In this document: in pieces, positions 41,805 through 50,685 of the stretch
Position numbering within the stretch: position 1 is the first letter of the stretch
Layout: each line of letters starts with the position of its first letter
Assembly (NCBI RefSeq): GCF_000349565.1
Contig: NZ_KB714612.1
Location: 760-64,003 of the forward strand
Direction: 5' to 3'
DNA length: 63,244 nt
Source: Curtobacterium flaccumfaciens UCD-AKU
Lineage (GTDB): Bacteria; Actinomycetota; Actinomycetes; Actinomycetales; Microbacteriaceae
Translations under genes and position numbers: made by a program
Notes under the pieces: generated by a model
What the model was told of the DNA's origin: nothing
The model's database searches: none
The model's input: the letters and a program-made list of their open reading frames with translations, nothing else

Positions 41805-41869
41805 CGCAAGAGCCGGTTCTGCTCTGTAACACGCCCTTCACAAACGCCGCCCGTGCCAGGATCGGTGCC

Positions 41870-42514
41870 ATGACCCGAACCGTCGGCGGCGCTGACTCCA
41901 CGGCCACGCGGTTGCGCACCATGATCGCGTCGGGCGACTTCTCCCCCGGGGCGCAGCTGTCCGAGGAGCGGTTGAGCGATCAGCTCGGGGTGTCGCGGAA
42001 CACCCTGCGCGAGGCATTCCGGCTGCTCGCCCGCGACCGACTGGTCGAGCACGTGTTCAACCGCGGGGTGTTCGTCCGACGACTCTCCGCCGCCGACGTC
42101 ACCGATCTCTACGCGGCTCGGCGGGTTCTCGAGGAAGCCGCTGTGCGTGCCTGCTCCCCCGACTCGCCAGCCCTTGCCGCGGCCGCCGCAGCGGTCGCGG
42201 ACGCCCGGGCCGCAGCAGCCGCGGGCGACTGGGGCGCCGTCGGCACCGCCGACATCCGGTTCCACACCGAACTCGTGCGCGCGGTGCCGAGCGAGCGGAT
42301 CCACGCCCTGATGGACGGCCTGCTCGCCGAGATGCGACTCGCGTTCCTGACCACCGCGGACCCGGCGTCGTTCCACGCCGACTTCGTCGAACGCAACGAC
42401 GCGATCGTGTCCGCGTTGCGCGGTGGCGACCAGGACGCCGCCTCGGCACTGCTCGCGGTCTACCTCGACGACGCGGAGCGGACGCTGCGGGTCGCCGCCG
42501 GCGCAACCGGCTGA
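41870..42514 (+). CDS. GntR-family regulator (FCD type), predicted pxp/DUF969 repressor
   Basis: 214 residues. N-terminal GntR winged helix: LRTMIASGDFSPGAQLSEE, LSDQLGVSRNTLREAFRLL and VFNRGVFVRRL. C-terminal FCD domain (about 80-205) with DLYAARRVLEEAAVRAC, DIRFHTELV and FVERNDAIVSALRGGD, the metal-ligand-bearing helices. ATG 41870 has CAGGAT (41857-41862) seven bases upstream, fitting a leaderless start. Divergent from the DUF969 operon across the ATTGTTCAACAAT palindrome, which I infer it binds; the effector is probably 5-oxoproline or glutamate. Confidence 0.87.
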   Translation: MTRTVGGADSTATRLRTMIASGDFSPGAQLSEERLSDQLGVSRNTLREAFRLLARDRLVEHVFNRGVFVRRLSAADVTDLYAARRVLEEAAVRACSPDSPALAAAAAAVADARAAAAAGDWGAVGTADIRFHTELVRAVPSERIHALMDGLLAEMRLAFLTTADPASFHADFVERNDAIVSALRGGDQDAASALLAVYLDDAERTLRVAAGATG

Positions 42515-42516
42515 GG

Positions 42517-42547
42517 GACGGCCAGGAGGCCCGGCGCGGCTCCGTCC
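42517..42547. repeat. Intergenic repeat, variant copy
   Basis: GACGGCCAGGAGGCCCGG (42517-42534) just after the GntR stop, with a weak inverted arm GGCTCCGTCC. Between convergent genes, terminator position. Confidence 0.5.
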
Positions 42548-42596
42548 CGCCCGCCCGGTCCGATCGCGGTCGCGCTGGTGCCGGTCGAGCCCTCGG

Positions 42597-43175
42597 TCAG
42601 GACTTCCCGCCGAGCAGCGCCGTCACCGCGTCGACCACGACCTGGCGACGTCGCGGTGGCGTCACGGCCTGCACGAGCGGCTCGTACTCCGGAGCGGTCG
42701 CGCTCCAGAACGCAGTGGTGTGCAGGACGAGCCCGAGCAGCACCGCGGGACGGAACGCCCGCGGCAGGACCCCGGCGCGCTGGGCGTGCTCGACCTCGGC
42801 CACCGCGTCGGCGTAGCTCGTCGCGACGGACTCGAGCGGGATGTCGGCACGCTCGAGCCGGTGCCACGTCGCGAGCCGCTGGGCCCAGGGGCGACGGACG
42901 TACGAGTCGTGCACCCCGCCGGCCCAGGCGGCCAGGTCGGCGGTGTCGAGCGGGGCGTCGGCGAACGTCTCGGTCATGGTCTCCGCGACGAGGGCGTCGA
43001 ACAGGCCCTCCTTGCTGCCGAAGTAGTGGAAGACCTGCGCCTTGTTGCTCGACGCGGCGGCACCGATCCGTTCGACCCTGCCGGCGGCCAGTCCGACCGC
43101 GGCGAACTCGTCCCGCGCGGCGAGCAGGAGCCGGGCGCGCATCGCATCAGCGGCTGGGGGCGTGAATCGGGCCAT
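42597..43175 (-). CDS. TetR-family regulator
   Basis: 192 residues from ATG 43175. Helix-turn-helix: RLLLAARDEFAAVGLAAGRV, IGAAASSNKAQVFHYFGSKE, followed by a helical ligand domain (LDTADLAAWAGGVHDSYVRR, AQRLATWHRLERADIPLES). TACGGT on the minus strand (complement of 43183-43188) is seven bases before the start, so it is probably leaderless. Divergent from the threonine aldolase gene with 86 bases between them, but no clear palindrome is seen there. Confidence 0.87.
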   Translation of the reverse strand: MARFTPPAADAMRARLLLAARDEFAAVGLAAGRVERIGAAASSNKAQVFHYFGSKEGLFDALVAETMTETFADAPLDTADLAAWAGGVHDSYVRRPWAQRLATWHRLERADIPLESVATSYADAVAEVEHAQRAGVLPRAFRPAVLLGLVLHTTAFWSATAPEYEPLVQAVTPPRRRQVVVDAVTALLGGKS

Positions 43176-43261
43176 GGCGACCACCGTACCGATCACGCGG
43201 CCCGCGACGCGGGTGCGACCGTCGCTCAGGGCACCTGATCCCCCGAACCTAGGATGAGCGA

Positions 43262-44335
43262 GTGACCCTCCGACTCCACGACCTGGACCTGCGGGGCTTC
43301 GCCTCGGACAACTACGCCGGCGTGCACCCCGAGATCCTCGCGGCCATCGCCGAGGCCAACGACGGCCACCAGACCGCGTACGGCGAGGACGTCTACACGG
43401 CGCGTCTCCACGAGGTGGTCCGGCAGCACTTCGGGTCGCAGGCCGAAGCGTTCCCGGTGTTCAACGGGACCGGCGCGAACGTCGTCGGCCTGCAGTCGAT
43501 GCTGCCGCGTTGGGGTGCGGTGGTGTGCACCTCGACCGCGCACATCCACACCGACGAGGCCGGAGCACCCGAGCGCATCGGGGGCATCAAGCTGCTGACG
43601 GTCGATGCACCGGACGGCAAGCTCACCCCCGAGCGCATCGACCGGCAGGCCTGGGGCTGGGGCAACGAGCACCGTGCGCAGCCGCTCGTCGTGTCGATCA
43701 CCCAGACCACCGAGCTCGGCACCGCCTACACGGTGGACGAGATCCGGGCGATCGCCGACCACGTGCACTCGCTCGGCATGACGCTGCACATGGACGGCGC
43801 CCGCATCTCGAACGCCGCGGCATCGCTCGGGGTGCCCCTGCGCGACTTCACCACCGACGCCGGTGTCGACGTGCTGAGCTTCGGCGGGACGAAGAACGGC
43901 ATGCTCTACGGCGAGGCGATCATCGTGCTGAACCCCTCCGCGTCCGAGGGATTGCACTACCTGCGCAAGATGAACATGCAGCTCTCGTCGAAGATGCGGT
44001 TCGTCTCCGCCCAGCTCATCGCCCTGCTCAGCGATGACCTGTACCTGCGCTCCGCCGGGCACGCCAACGCGATGGCCGCCCGCCTGCGCGGTGCACTCGA
44101 GGCCGGCATCGCCGACGGCAGCATCCGAGGTGTCGGCTTCAGCCAGCAGACCCAGTCGAACGGGGTCTTCGCGACCCTGCCCGCCGGCGTGGCCGACCGG
44201 CTGCGGGAGCACTTCCGGTTCTACGACTGGGACGCCAGCCGCAACGAGGTGCGGTGGATGTGCGCGTACGACACCTCGGAGCAGGACGTCGACGACTTCG
44301 TCGCAGCCCTGACGCGCGAGCTCGACCCCGCCTGA
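43262..44335 (+). CDS. ltaE: Low-specificity L-threonine aldolase
   Basis: 357 residues, PLP-dependent beta-eliminating-lyase family. Key sites: Asp178 (LHMDGARI, ring nitrogen contact), PLP lysine Lys211 in SFGGTKNGM, and HIHTDEAGAPERIGG near 94-108, where the substrate-binding His pair resides. Cleaves threonine to glycine and acetaldehyde in the cytosol. Start GTG 43262 with TAGGAT (43250-43255) six bases upstream, a textbook leaderless arrangement. The gene is short of the family's usual 340-350 range by nothing; standard length. Confidence 0.87.
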   Translation: MTLRLHDLDLRGFASDNYAGVHPEILAAIAEANDGHQTAYGEDVYTARLHEVVRQHFGSQAEAFPVFNGTGANVVGLQSMLPRWGAVVCTSTAHIHTDEAGAPERIGGIKLLTVDAPDGKLTPERIDRQAWGWGNEHRAQPLVVSITQTTELGTAYTVDEIRAIADHVHSLGMTLHMDGARISNAAASLGVPLRDFTTDAGVDVLSFGGTKNGMLYGEAIIVLNPSASEGLHYLRKMNMQLSSKMRFVSAQLIALLSDDLYLRSAGHANAMAARLRGALEAGIADGSIRGVGFSQQTQSNGVFATLPAGVADRLREHFRFYDWDASRNEVRWMCAYDTSEQDVDDFVAALTRELDPA

Positions 44336-44368
44336 GCCGGCCCGGCGCACTCCGGCGCGGCGGTAAGA

Positions 44369-45862
44369 TCACCCGAACGGGATGACCCGCACCACGATCG
44401 CCACCACGAGCATCGCCATCGCGACCACGGCGGCCCGCCACAGCACCTTCTTGTGGTGGTCGCCGAGGTTCACGTTGGCGAGCGACACCAGCAGCAGGAT
44501 CGCGGGGACGAGCGGGCTCTGCATGTGCACGGGTTGCCCGACGACCGAGGCGCGGGCCATCTCCGCCGGTGTGATCCCGTACGCCGAAGCGCTCTCGGAC
44601 AGCACCGGCAGGATCCCGAAGTAGAACGCGTCGTTGCTCATGAAGAACGTCAGCGGCATGCTCAGGATGCCGGTGATGCCCGCCAGGTACGGGCCCATCG
44701 AGTCCGGGATGACCGCAACGAGCCAGTCGGCCATCGCAGCGACCATCCCGGTGCCGTCGAGCACCCCGATCAGCACCCCGGCGGCGAACACCATCGACAC
44801 GACACCGACGATGCTCGGGGCGTGCGCGACGATCTGCGCGGTCTGCTGCTTGAGCTGCGGGAAGTTCACGAGCAGGGCGATCGCCGTGCCGATCATGAAC
44901 ACGAAGTGCAGCGGCAGCAGGCCCATCACGAGCGCCACCATCACGGCGACGGTCAGTGCCAGGTTGAACCAGATGCGCTTCGGGCGCAGGGTCGGACGGT
45001 TCGGGTCGAGCATCGTCTCGGCCATCGTGCCGGTGCCCGCGCCCTCGTCCGTCGCACCGGTTCCGTCCACGCCGTCGCCGTCGGCACGTCGGCCGTCGGC
45101 CTTCCCGCCGCGCAGCCCGAGCGCGACCGTGGGGCTCGTGAACATCCCGCCGCCGGTCCCGCCGACCGCCGCGAGCACGCGCGACCCGGCCCGGGCGTTC
45201 GCGCGCTCCGGCACCCGTGCACCCCGCGAGGCCTCGGTGAACTCGATCAGCCCGAGGCGCTTCCGCTCCCGCAGCCCCATCGTCCAGGCGAACGTGAAGC
45301 ACAGCAGCAGCCCCACCACGAGCGACGGCACGAGCGGGACGAAGATGTCCGTCGGGTCGATCTTCAGTGCAGCGGCGGCCCGGGCGGTGGGACCACCCCA
45401 CGGCACGATGTTGAGCGTGCCGTTCGTCAAACCGGCGACGCACGTCATCACGACCGGGCTCATGCCGAGCTTCAGGTAGATGGGCAACATCGCCGCGGTC
45501 ACCACGATGAACGTCGTCGAGCCGTCCCCGTCGAGCGAGACCGCGCCCGCCAGCAGAGCCGTCCCGAGCACGATCTTCGCCGGGTCGTTGCCGGTCACCC
45601 GCAGGATGAACCGGACGAGGGGGTCGAACAGGCCGACGTCGATCATCAGCCCGAAGTACATGATCGCGAACATCAGGAGCGCTGCCGTCGGCGCCAGGGT
45701 GCCGATCGCTTCGGTGACCATGTCGCCGAGTCCCAGGCCCGCCCCCGCGAACAGGCCGAACACGGTCGGCACGATGATCAGCGCGAGCATGGGCGACATG
45801 CGCTTGGTCATGATCAGGACCATGAAGGTCAGGACCATCGCGTACCCGAGGATGACGAGCAT
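44369..45862 (-). CDS. CitMHS-family citrate-Mg2+:H+ symporter
   Basis: 497 residues with eleven or twelve helices. Family signs are the start LVILGYAMVLTFMVLIMTKR, LDGDGSTTFIV, NIVPWGGPTARAAAAL, FFMSNDAFYFGILPV and VGQPVHMQSPLVPAILLLV. A central cytoplasmic loop of about 80 residues (GARVPERANARAGSRV to AETMLDPNRPT) is Gly/Asp-rich and longer than usual. Imports divalent-metal citrate or a related dicarboxylate. ATG 45862 has a GAAGGAG site. The convergent partner is the aldolase; divergent is a CitAB-type two-component system, the usual regulator of this transporter. Confidence 0.88.
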   Translation of the reverse strand: MLVILGYAMVLTFMVLIMTKRMSPMLALIIVPTVFGLFAGAGLGLGDMVTEAIGTLAPTAALLMFAIMYFGLMIDVGLFDPLVRFILRVTGNDPAKIVLGTALLAGAVSLDGDGSTTFIVVTAAMLPIYLKLGMSPVVMTCVAGLTNGTLNIVPWGGPTARAAAALKIDPTDIFVPLVPSLVVGLLLCFTFAWTMGLRERKRLGLIEFTEASRGARVPERANARAGSRVLAAVGGTGGGMFTSPTVALGLRGGKADGRRADGDGVDGTGATDEGAGTGTMAETMLDPNRPTLRPKRIWFNLALTVAVMVALVMGLLPLHFVFMIGTAIALLVNFPQLKQQTAQIVAHAPSIVGVVSMVFAAGVLIGVLDGTGMVAAMADWLVAVIPDSMGPYLAGITGILSMPLTFFMSNDAFYFGILPVLSESASAYGITPAEMARASVVGQPVHMQSPLVPAILLLVSLANVNLGDHHKKVLWRAAVVAMAMLVVAIVVRVIPFG

Positions 45863-45908
45863 CAGGACTCCTTCGTCCGTGTCTGGCAGTCCGGGCACGC
45901 TACGACCC

Positions 45909-45923
45909 GGCCTGGAGGCGCGG
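45909..45923. repeat. Intergenic repeat, solo arm
   Basis: GGCCTGGAGGCGCGG in the divergent region before the CitAB system. No inverted arm; not in a terminator position here, which shows the family is not confined to gene ends. Confidence 0.5.
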
Positions 45924-45967
45924 CGCGCTTCTGCACATTGGCGCACCATCGCGCGTTGACCGCATTC

Positions 45968-45982
45968 TGCGCATTGTGCGCA
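45968..45982. promoter_or_regulatory. Dyad TGCGCA-TTG-TGCGCA upstream of the CitA-type kinase
   Basis: Perfect repeat of the self-complementary hexamer TGCGCA around 3 bases. It is 22 bases before the -10-like TACGCT (46004-46009) and between the divergent citM-type and kinase genes, so a candidate binding site for the response regulator. Confidence 0.45.
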
Positions 45983-46015
45983 AGCAGGTCGGCGCACCCT
46001 CCGTACGCTGGGGTC

Positions 46016-47722
46016 GTGACCGACGACCGTTCACGGCGCCCCAGGCTCCGCTTCGCCACCCAGGTGCTCGTCCTGCAGCTCGCCGTGGTCGTCGCCGTCG
46101 TCGCCCTGACCAGTGCCGTGTTCGTCCGGATCGAGGTCACCCGGCTCGAGCGCGCTGCCGAGGGGACCGCACTGGCGATCGCGCAGAGCGTCGCCGCCCA
46201 GTCCGACGTCCGGGCCGCGGTCGCCCGGCTCAGCGTCGACGGCACCGACCTCGACCGAGCGACCCTCGCCGACGGGCCCGTCCAGCGTGCTGCCCTTGCC
46301 GCCCAGCGCCGGACCGGGGCGCTCTTCGTCGTGGTCACCGACGACCGGGGTGTCCGGCTGGCCCACCCCGACGTCGACCGCATCGGCGAGATGGTGAGCA
46401 CCTCCCCCGACGCCGCACTCGCCGGACGCGAGACCGTGTCCTGGGCCCGCGGCACGCTCGGCGAGTCGGCGCGGGCGAAGGTGCCCGTCTCCGCACCCGC
46501 AGCCGGCGGGGCGGGGACGACCCGCGCCTCCCGGCAGTCCACCGTCGTCGGCGAGGTGAGCGTCGGGTTCACCCGGGCACGCGTCTACGACACCCTGGTC
46601 GAGGACAGCATGCCGGTGATCGGTGCCGGGCTGGCGGCGGTCCTGCTCGCGCTGATCGCGTCGGTGCTGATCCGACGCAGGTTGGTGCGGCTGACGCTCG
46701 GGCTGCAGCCGGAGGAGCTCGTGACGCTCGTGCAGAACCAGCAGGCCGTGCTCGGCGGGGTCGGTGAAGGCGTCATCGCGATCGGCCCGTCGGGGGACGT
46801 CACCGTCTGCAACCCCGAAGCCGTGCAGTTGCTCGGGCTGGCGGACCCGGTCGGGCAGCCGGTGGGTTCCCTCGACCTGCCCGCGCCGCTCGGGTCGATG
46901 CTCGACGGGGGTTCCACGGCTCCGGCGAGCGCCACGATCGTCGCCGGGCACCGGGTGCTGCTCGTCGACGTCCGCACCGTGTCCCGCGACGGACGCGACC
47001 TGGGCCGGGTCGCTGTCCTGCGCGACCGCACCGACGTCGAGGCCCTGACCCGGCGGCTCGACGCCGTCGGAGCGATGAGCACAGCGCTCCGGGCGCAACG
47101 CCACGAGTTCGCGAACCGACTGCACGCGATCTCGGGGCTGCTCGACATCGGCGAGACCGCACGGGCGCGGGCGTACCTGGCGGACGTGCAGGAGCGCGGA
47201 CCGCTGCGCTACCCGGTGCAGCACGCCGACCGGTTGACCGAGCCGTACCTGCAGGCGTTCCTCGGGGCGAAGGGCGTCGAGGCCGCCGAGCGCGGGGTGC
47301 TGCTGCGGGTCGGGGCGGAGACGCTCGTGCAGGGGACGATCACCGAGCCGGGCGACGTCACGACCGTGCTCGGCAACCTGGTGGACAACGCGGTGACGGC
47401 GGCCCTCCGCGGGGACGAGCGCACGCGTGACGGGGGCTCCCCGTGGGTGGAGGTCGAGGTGCTCGACGACGGCACGACCCTGCACCTGTCGGTGATGGAC
47501 TCCGGGCCGGGGGTGCCGGACGGTGCCGCGGACTCGCTGTTCGTCCGAAGTGCGGCGACCGCCGCGTCCGGGGACGTCGCGCAGGTGCACGGGCTCGGGA
47601 TCGGACTGCCGTTGTCGCGGGAGATCGCCCGGCGGCACGGTGGCGACGTGTGGCTCGCCTCCCCCGGCGGCGACGACCACGGCGCGGTGTTCTGCGCCCG
47701 ACTGGAAGGAGTGGTGTCGTGA
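46016..47722 (+). CDS. Sensor histidine kinase, CitA/DcuS family
   Basis: 568 residues. TM1 at about 14-37, an extracytoplasmic PAS-type sensor (about 40-195) with TGALFVVVTDDRGVRLAHPD and IGEMVST, where CitA-like proteins bind citrate or C4-dicarboxylates, then TM2 (about 200-220). A cytosolic PAS follows (VLGGVGEGVIAIGPSGDVTV), then phosphoacceptor His363 in LRAQRHEFANRLHAISGLL, typical of this family, and HATPase motifs LVDNAVTAA, DSGPGVP and HGLGIGLPLSREIA. Start GTG 46016 has TACGCT six bases before. Overlaps its response regulator by 4 bases. Confidence 0.9.
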   Translation: MTDDRSRRPRLRFATQVLVLQLAVVVAVVALTSAVFVRIEVTRLERAAEGTALAIAQSVAAQSDVRAAVARLSVDGTDLDRATLADGPVQRAALAAQRRTGALFVVVTDDRGVRLAHPDVDRIGEMVSTSPDAALAGRETVSWARGTLGESARAKVPVSAPAAGGAGTTRASRQSTVVGEVSVGFTRARVYDTLVEDSMPVIGAGLAAVLLALIASVLIRRRLVRLTLGLQPEELVTLVQNQQAVLGGVGEGVIAIGPSGDVTVCNPEAVQLLGLADPVGQPVGSLDLPAPLGSMLDGGSTAPASATIVAGHRVLLVDVRTVSRDGRDLGRVAVLRDRTDVEALTRRLDAVGAMSTALRAQRHEFANRLHAISGLLDIGETARARAYLADVQERGPLRYPVQHADRLTEPYLQAFLGAKGVEAAERGVLLRVGAETLVQGTITEPGDVTTVLGNLVDNAVTAALRGDERTRDGGSPWVEVEVLDDGTTLHLSVMDSGPGVPDGAADSLFVRSAATAASGDVAQVHGLGIGLPLSREIARRHGGDVWLASPGGDDHGAVFCARLEGVVS

Positions 47723-48381
47723 GTTCCGTGTTCACCGTGCTGGTGGTCGACGACGACTTCCACGTCGCAGACCTGCACCGGCGGCAGGTCGACCAGGTAC
47801 CGGGGTTCCGGGCGCTCGAGCCCGTCGGGACCCTCGCGGCCGCCCGCTCCGCGCTGTCGAGCGGCACCGTGGACCTGGTGCTCGTCGACGTGTACCTGCC
47901 CGACGGCAGCGGCCTCGAGCTGCTGCGGTCGATCGACACCGGCGCCGACGCCTTCGTGCTGAGTGCTGCGTCGGACTCGGGCACCGTTCGCCGGGCGATG
48001 CGGAGCGGGGCACTCGCCTACCTGATCAAGCCCTTCGCAGCCGGGGTGCTGGCCGAGCGGCTGCAGGCGTACGCGCGGTCGCGGAACGTGCTCGACGAGC
48101 GGTCGACCCTCGATCAAGAGGCCGTCGAGCGGGCGTTCCGGATCCTGCACGCCGGGGACAGCGGTGGGGCGTCGCCGTCCCGGGCGGCCACTGCTGCGCT
48201 GGTGCTCGAGCAGCTCGTCGCCGGTGAAGAACGATCGGCCGCCGAGGTCGCTGCGGCGATCGGGGTCTCGCGGGCGACGGCGCAGCGGTACCTGGCGCAG
48301 CTCACGGCCGACGGGACGGTGGCGATGCAGTTGCGGTACGGGGCTGCGGGGCGGCCGGAGCACCGGTACGTGCGGCGGTGA
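47719..48381 (+). CDS. Response regulator, CitB/DcuR family
   Basis: 220 residues. Receiver domain: VLVVDDDFHVADLHR, phosphoacceptor Asp57 in LVLVDVYLPDGSG, LSAAS and YLIKPF. The C-terminal helix-turn-helix (SAAEVAAAIGVSRATAQRYL) is of the kind used by CitB/DpiA-type regulators. Expected to activate the divergent CitMHS transporter when the kinase detects its ligand. GTG start overlaps the kinase stop (GTGA). Confidence 0.9.
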   Translation: MSSVFTVLVVDDDFHVADLHRRQVDQVPGFRALEPVGTLAAARSALSSGTVDLVLVDVYLPDGSGLELLRSIDTGADAFVLSAASDSGTVRRAMRSGALAYLIKPFAAGVLAERLQAYARSRNVLDERSTLDQEAVERAFRILHAGDSGGASPSRAATAALVLEQLVAGEERSAAEVAAAIGVSRATAQRYLAQLTADGTVAMQLRYGAAGRPEHRYVRR

Positions 48382-48421
48382 GTCAGCCGTTCCGAAGACT
48401 GCGCCGTGGCACCATCGGTGG

Positions 48422-49099
48422 ATGACCGACGCTGCGCGATCCGACACCAGGACTGATCCGTTCCCCTCGGGGACTCCCGTTGCGCTCCGGAGCCTCAACG
48501 ACTTCGGCGAGCGCGGCGAAGCGGTCGGCTTCGCGGTCGCCGGCCGGGTCCTGGTGGACGACGACGAGCTCGCGGTGGTCGCCACGACGGTCGGCTCGGC
48601 CGTCCGACGACGAGCGGGCGTCGGGAGCGGCCCCAACGGACGCCTCGTGCTTCCCGAGGACTGGGACGGCTCCTACGTCGACGACCGGTGGGTCGGCTCC
48701 AGCGTCGTCCGCGTCCATCAGAAGGGAACGCGCTGGTCCGTCTGGCGTTGGCACGACGGGTCGGACTGGCTTCCCGACTGGTACGTCAACCTCGAGCTGC
48801 CGTGGGTGCGGACGCCGATCGGGTTCGACAGTCAGGACTGGACACTCGACGTGGTGGCGACCACCGAACCCGACGGTTCGTGGTCCGTCCGGTACAAGGA
48901 CGAAGACGAGCTCGAGTTCTACGCGGCCGGCGGGTACTGGCCGGCGGCGATGCGGGCGATCATCGAGCGCGCTGGCGAAGAAGCCACCGAACTCGCGGTC
49001 GCGCAGCGCTTCCCGTTCGACACCGATTGGTCCGGCTGGGTGCCCGACCCGGCGTGGGGCACGACTGCGCTCCCCCAGGAGTGGAGCGCCGTGCAGTGA
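48422..49099 (+). CDS. DUF402 domain protein
   Basis: 225 residues. The DUF402 barrel is in the second half: RWSVWRWHDGSDWLPDWYVN, LPWVRTPIGFDSQDWTLDVV, KDEDELEFYAAGGYWPAAM. The Asp/Glu cluster EDELE resembles the metal-dependent nucleoside diphosphatase site of the family (FomD-like and YgaC/SA1684). The N-terminal half is divergent, with AVGFAVAGRVLVDDDEL. CACCAT (48410-48415) lies six bases before ATG 48422, so leaderless is possible. Probable soluble phosphohydrolase, but activity unproven. Confidence 0.75.
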   Translation: MTDAARSDTRTDPFPSGTPVALRSLNDFGERGEAVGFAVAGRVLVDDDELAVVATTVGSAVRRRAGVGSGPNGRLVLPEDWDGSYVDDRWVGSSVVRVHQKGTRWSVWRWHDGSDWLPDWYVNLELPWVRTPIGFDSQDWTLDVVATTEPDGSWSVRYKDEDELEFYAAGGYWPAAMRAIIERAGEEATELAVAQRFPFDTDWSGWVPDPAWGTTALPQEWSAVQ

Positions 49100-49145
49100 T
49101 CCGCGGAGTCGGTGCAGCGTTGCACAGCCTCCTACGCTCGCTGTC

Positions 49146-49574
49146 GTGAGCGAGTTCGTCCGGTACCAGAGCGCCGTTCCCAACCGTCGCGGGCGGTTCC
49201 CGGGGGTCTTCGCCCTCGCCAACGGTCTGCAGCGGGACGGCAGGCTCAGCGATGCCGAGACCAGGTGGCTCCGAGAAGCGAACCTGCACGCGACCGCGAT
49301 GTACACGGACCCGACCACGGTGCAGCCCGACTGCTACGACGAGACCCGCAACCCCGGGGCCCGGGCCTGGTTCGCCGCCGACGCCGTCGAGCTGCTCGAG
49401 ATGGTCGGCCCGTACCTGGAACTCCTCGACCGCCACGGGATCCCGTGGATGCAGCTCGTGACCCGCTCGCCGGGTCGGATCGTCTACCGGGACGCGGTCC
49501 AGGCCGTCGCGGTGCCACACACGCACGCTGTCGCGTGGCCCTTCCGGCCGACACGGGAGGGGCGGACGCCCTAG
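49146..49574 (+). CDS. Hypothetical protein (142 residues)
   Basis: Not recognised. SEFVRYQSAVPNRRGRFPGV and ALANGLQRDGRLSDAETRWL at the start, and DAVELLEMVGPYLELLDRHG in the middle, give a mixed alpha-beta soluble protein with no signal peptide. TACGCT (49133-49138) is seven bases before GTG 49146. The stop TAG and the convergent gene's stop share the self-complementary CTAG at 49571-49574. Confidence 0.72.
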   Translation: MSEFVRYQSAVPNRRGRFPGVFALANGLQRDGRLSDAETRWLREANLHATAMYTDPTTVQPDCYDETRNPGARAWFAADAVELLEMVGPYLELLDRHGIPWMQLVTRSPGRIVYRDAVQAVAVPHTHAVAWPFRPTREGRTP

Positions 49575-50014
49575 CCCTGTCCCTGGTCCGTGAGGCGCCA
49601 TCCGGACGCCGTCTTCGTGAAGCAGAAGCTCCAGGTGCGCGTCCCGTTCATCGGCTCCGATTCCTCCGACGCTCGACTCGTCACCGTCGTGTCGACGCAG
49701 GACTCTGTCGTGTGGCCGGGGTTGAACGGCACCGATTCCGCCTTGTCCGCGACGGTGTACTTCCGCAGCGTCGGGTTCCGGCACCACGCCCACGTGCTGT
49801 CGAGCGTCAACGCCTTCGTCACGTCACACCGTTGCGCCTCGGCCGCAGCGAGGTACGCCTTCGTCACCTCGACCGGAGACGCTGACGACGGCGGCAGGTC
49901 GGGCGAGCTGCACCCGGTCATCAGCGCCAGCCCAGCTGTCACCACGATGGTCGTAGCGAGGGTGCGCGTCAGGAGCGGCGAACGCCCCGGCAGCCTGCTC
50001 GTCCGCACCTGCAC
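49571..50014 (-). CDS. Small secreted lipoprotein
   Basis: 147 residues. Basic N-terminus, hydrophobic segment TIVVTAGLALMTGC with lipobox Cys35, then a small domain with EVTKAYLAAAEAQRCDVTKA, TWAWCRNPTLRKY, ESCVDTTV and TRTWSFCFTKTASGWRL. The 'XX-C-V' arrangement resembles DUF4878-like or NTF2-like secreted domains that follow a lipobox, but I cannot assign it firmly. GTG start at 50014. Overlaps the convergent hypothetical gene by 4 bases. Confidence 0.72.
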   Translation of the reverse strand: MQVRTSRLPGRSPLLTRTLATTIVVTAGLALMTGCSSPDLPPSSASPVEVTKAYLAAAEAQRCDVTKALTLDSTWAWCRNPTLRKYTVADKAESVPFNPGHTTESCVDTTVTSRASEESEPMNGTRTWSFCFTKTASGWRLTDQGQG

Positions 50015-50236
50015 CCCTCACACTGCCGCCGACGGTCCGACGGTCCGGCGGTCTCGGCAAGCGAAGCGCACGACCTCGCACCAGCGCAATGAGTACCCCC
50101 ACAGCCGCGCTGCCCACTTCTCGCCGACTCAACCCCTTGCGCATTTCACCGGATACCGGCAGGTTGGACTCGTGCGACGCAGCGGGTGCATTGCAAGTCC
50201 GCTTGAGCGCGCAACGACCCCGGAAGGAGACCGCAC

Positions 50237-50551
50237 ATGATCGCCATCGAGATCGTCGCCGCCGCGCTAACCGTCGTCCTAGTCGCCTTGCCGGCGCGCG
50301 GCGTCATCGGCAGGAACGGGATCGCCGGCATCCGCACCAGGGCAACCATGCGCAGCGACGAGAACTGGCTCCTCGGCCACCGCGCAGCGGTCGTCCCGAC
50401 GAGCATCGCCGGTGGCGCGACGGTGGTCGTGGGCCTGGTCTCCGTCGGACTCGGACGCGCCGACGACGTTCCCGCGTTCGTCGCCTGCGCCGTCACCCTC
50501 GTCGGCGGGGCGCTTTGGAGCGTGGTCGCCGCAGGCCGCGCGACCAGATGA
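50237..50551 (+). CDS. SdpI-family small membrane protein
   Basis: 104 residues with three hydrophobic helices and the SdpI signature GIRTRATMRSDENWLLGHR between helices 1 and 2. SdpI of B. subtilis gives immunity to the SDP toxin; isolated members without a toxin gene are common in Actinobacteria and have unknown roles. A GGAAGGAG site precedes ATG 50237. It is followed by a copy of the intergenic repeat. Confidence 0.82.
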   Translation: MIAIEIVAAALTVVLVALPARGVIGRNGIAGIRTRATMRSDENWLLGHRAAVVPTSIAGGATVVVGLVSVGLGRADDVPAFVACAVTLVGGALWSVVAAGRATR

Positions 50552-50597
50552 CGGACAGGAGGCACGGGGCGGAGCCGCAAGCGGCCTCCAGACCGTC
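50550..50597. terminator. Terminator-like intergenic repeat with inverted arms
   Basis: GACGGACAGGAGGC (50550-50563) and GCCTCCAGACCGTC (50584-50597) flank a 20-base centre with an inner GGCGGAGCC dyad-like core. Directly after the SdpI-type gene. Confidence 0.55.
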
Positions 50598-50685
50598 AGG
50601 TGGTCCCGTGACGATCTGCACCCGCGCGGGCATCTCGGGGCGCAGCACCGTCGGGCCGGACACCCCGGTGTGCAGATTCGACTCC

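Noticed and set aside
44453..45980. Long plus-strand frame (1089 codons in total) read into the CitA-type kinase
   Set aside because: The first 520 codons are antisense to the CitMHS gene and have shadow-frame composition. The kinase starts at GTG 46016.
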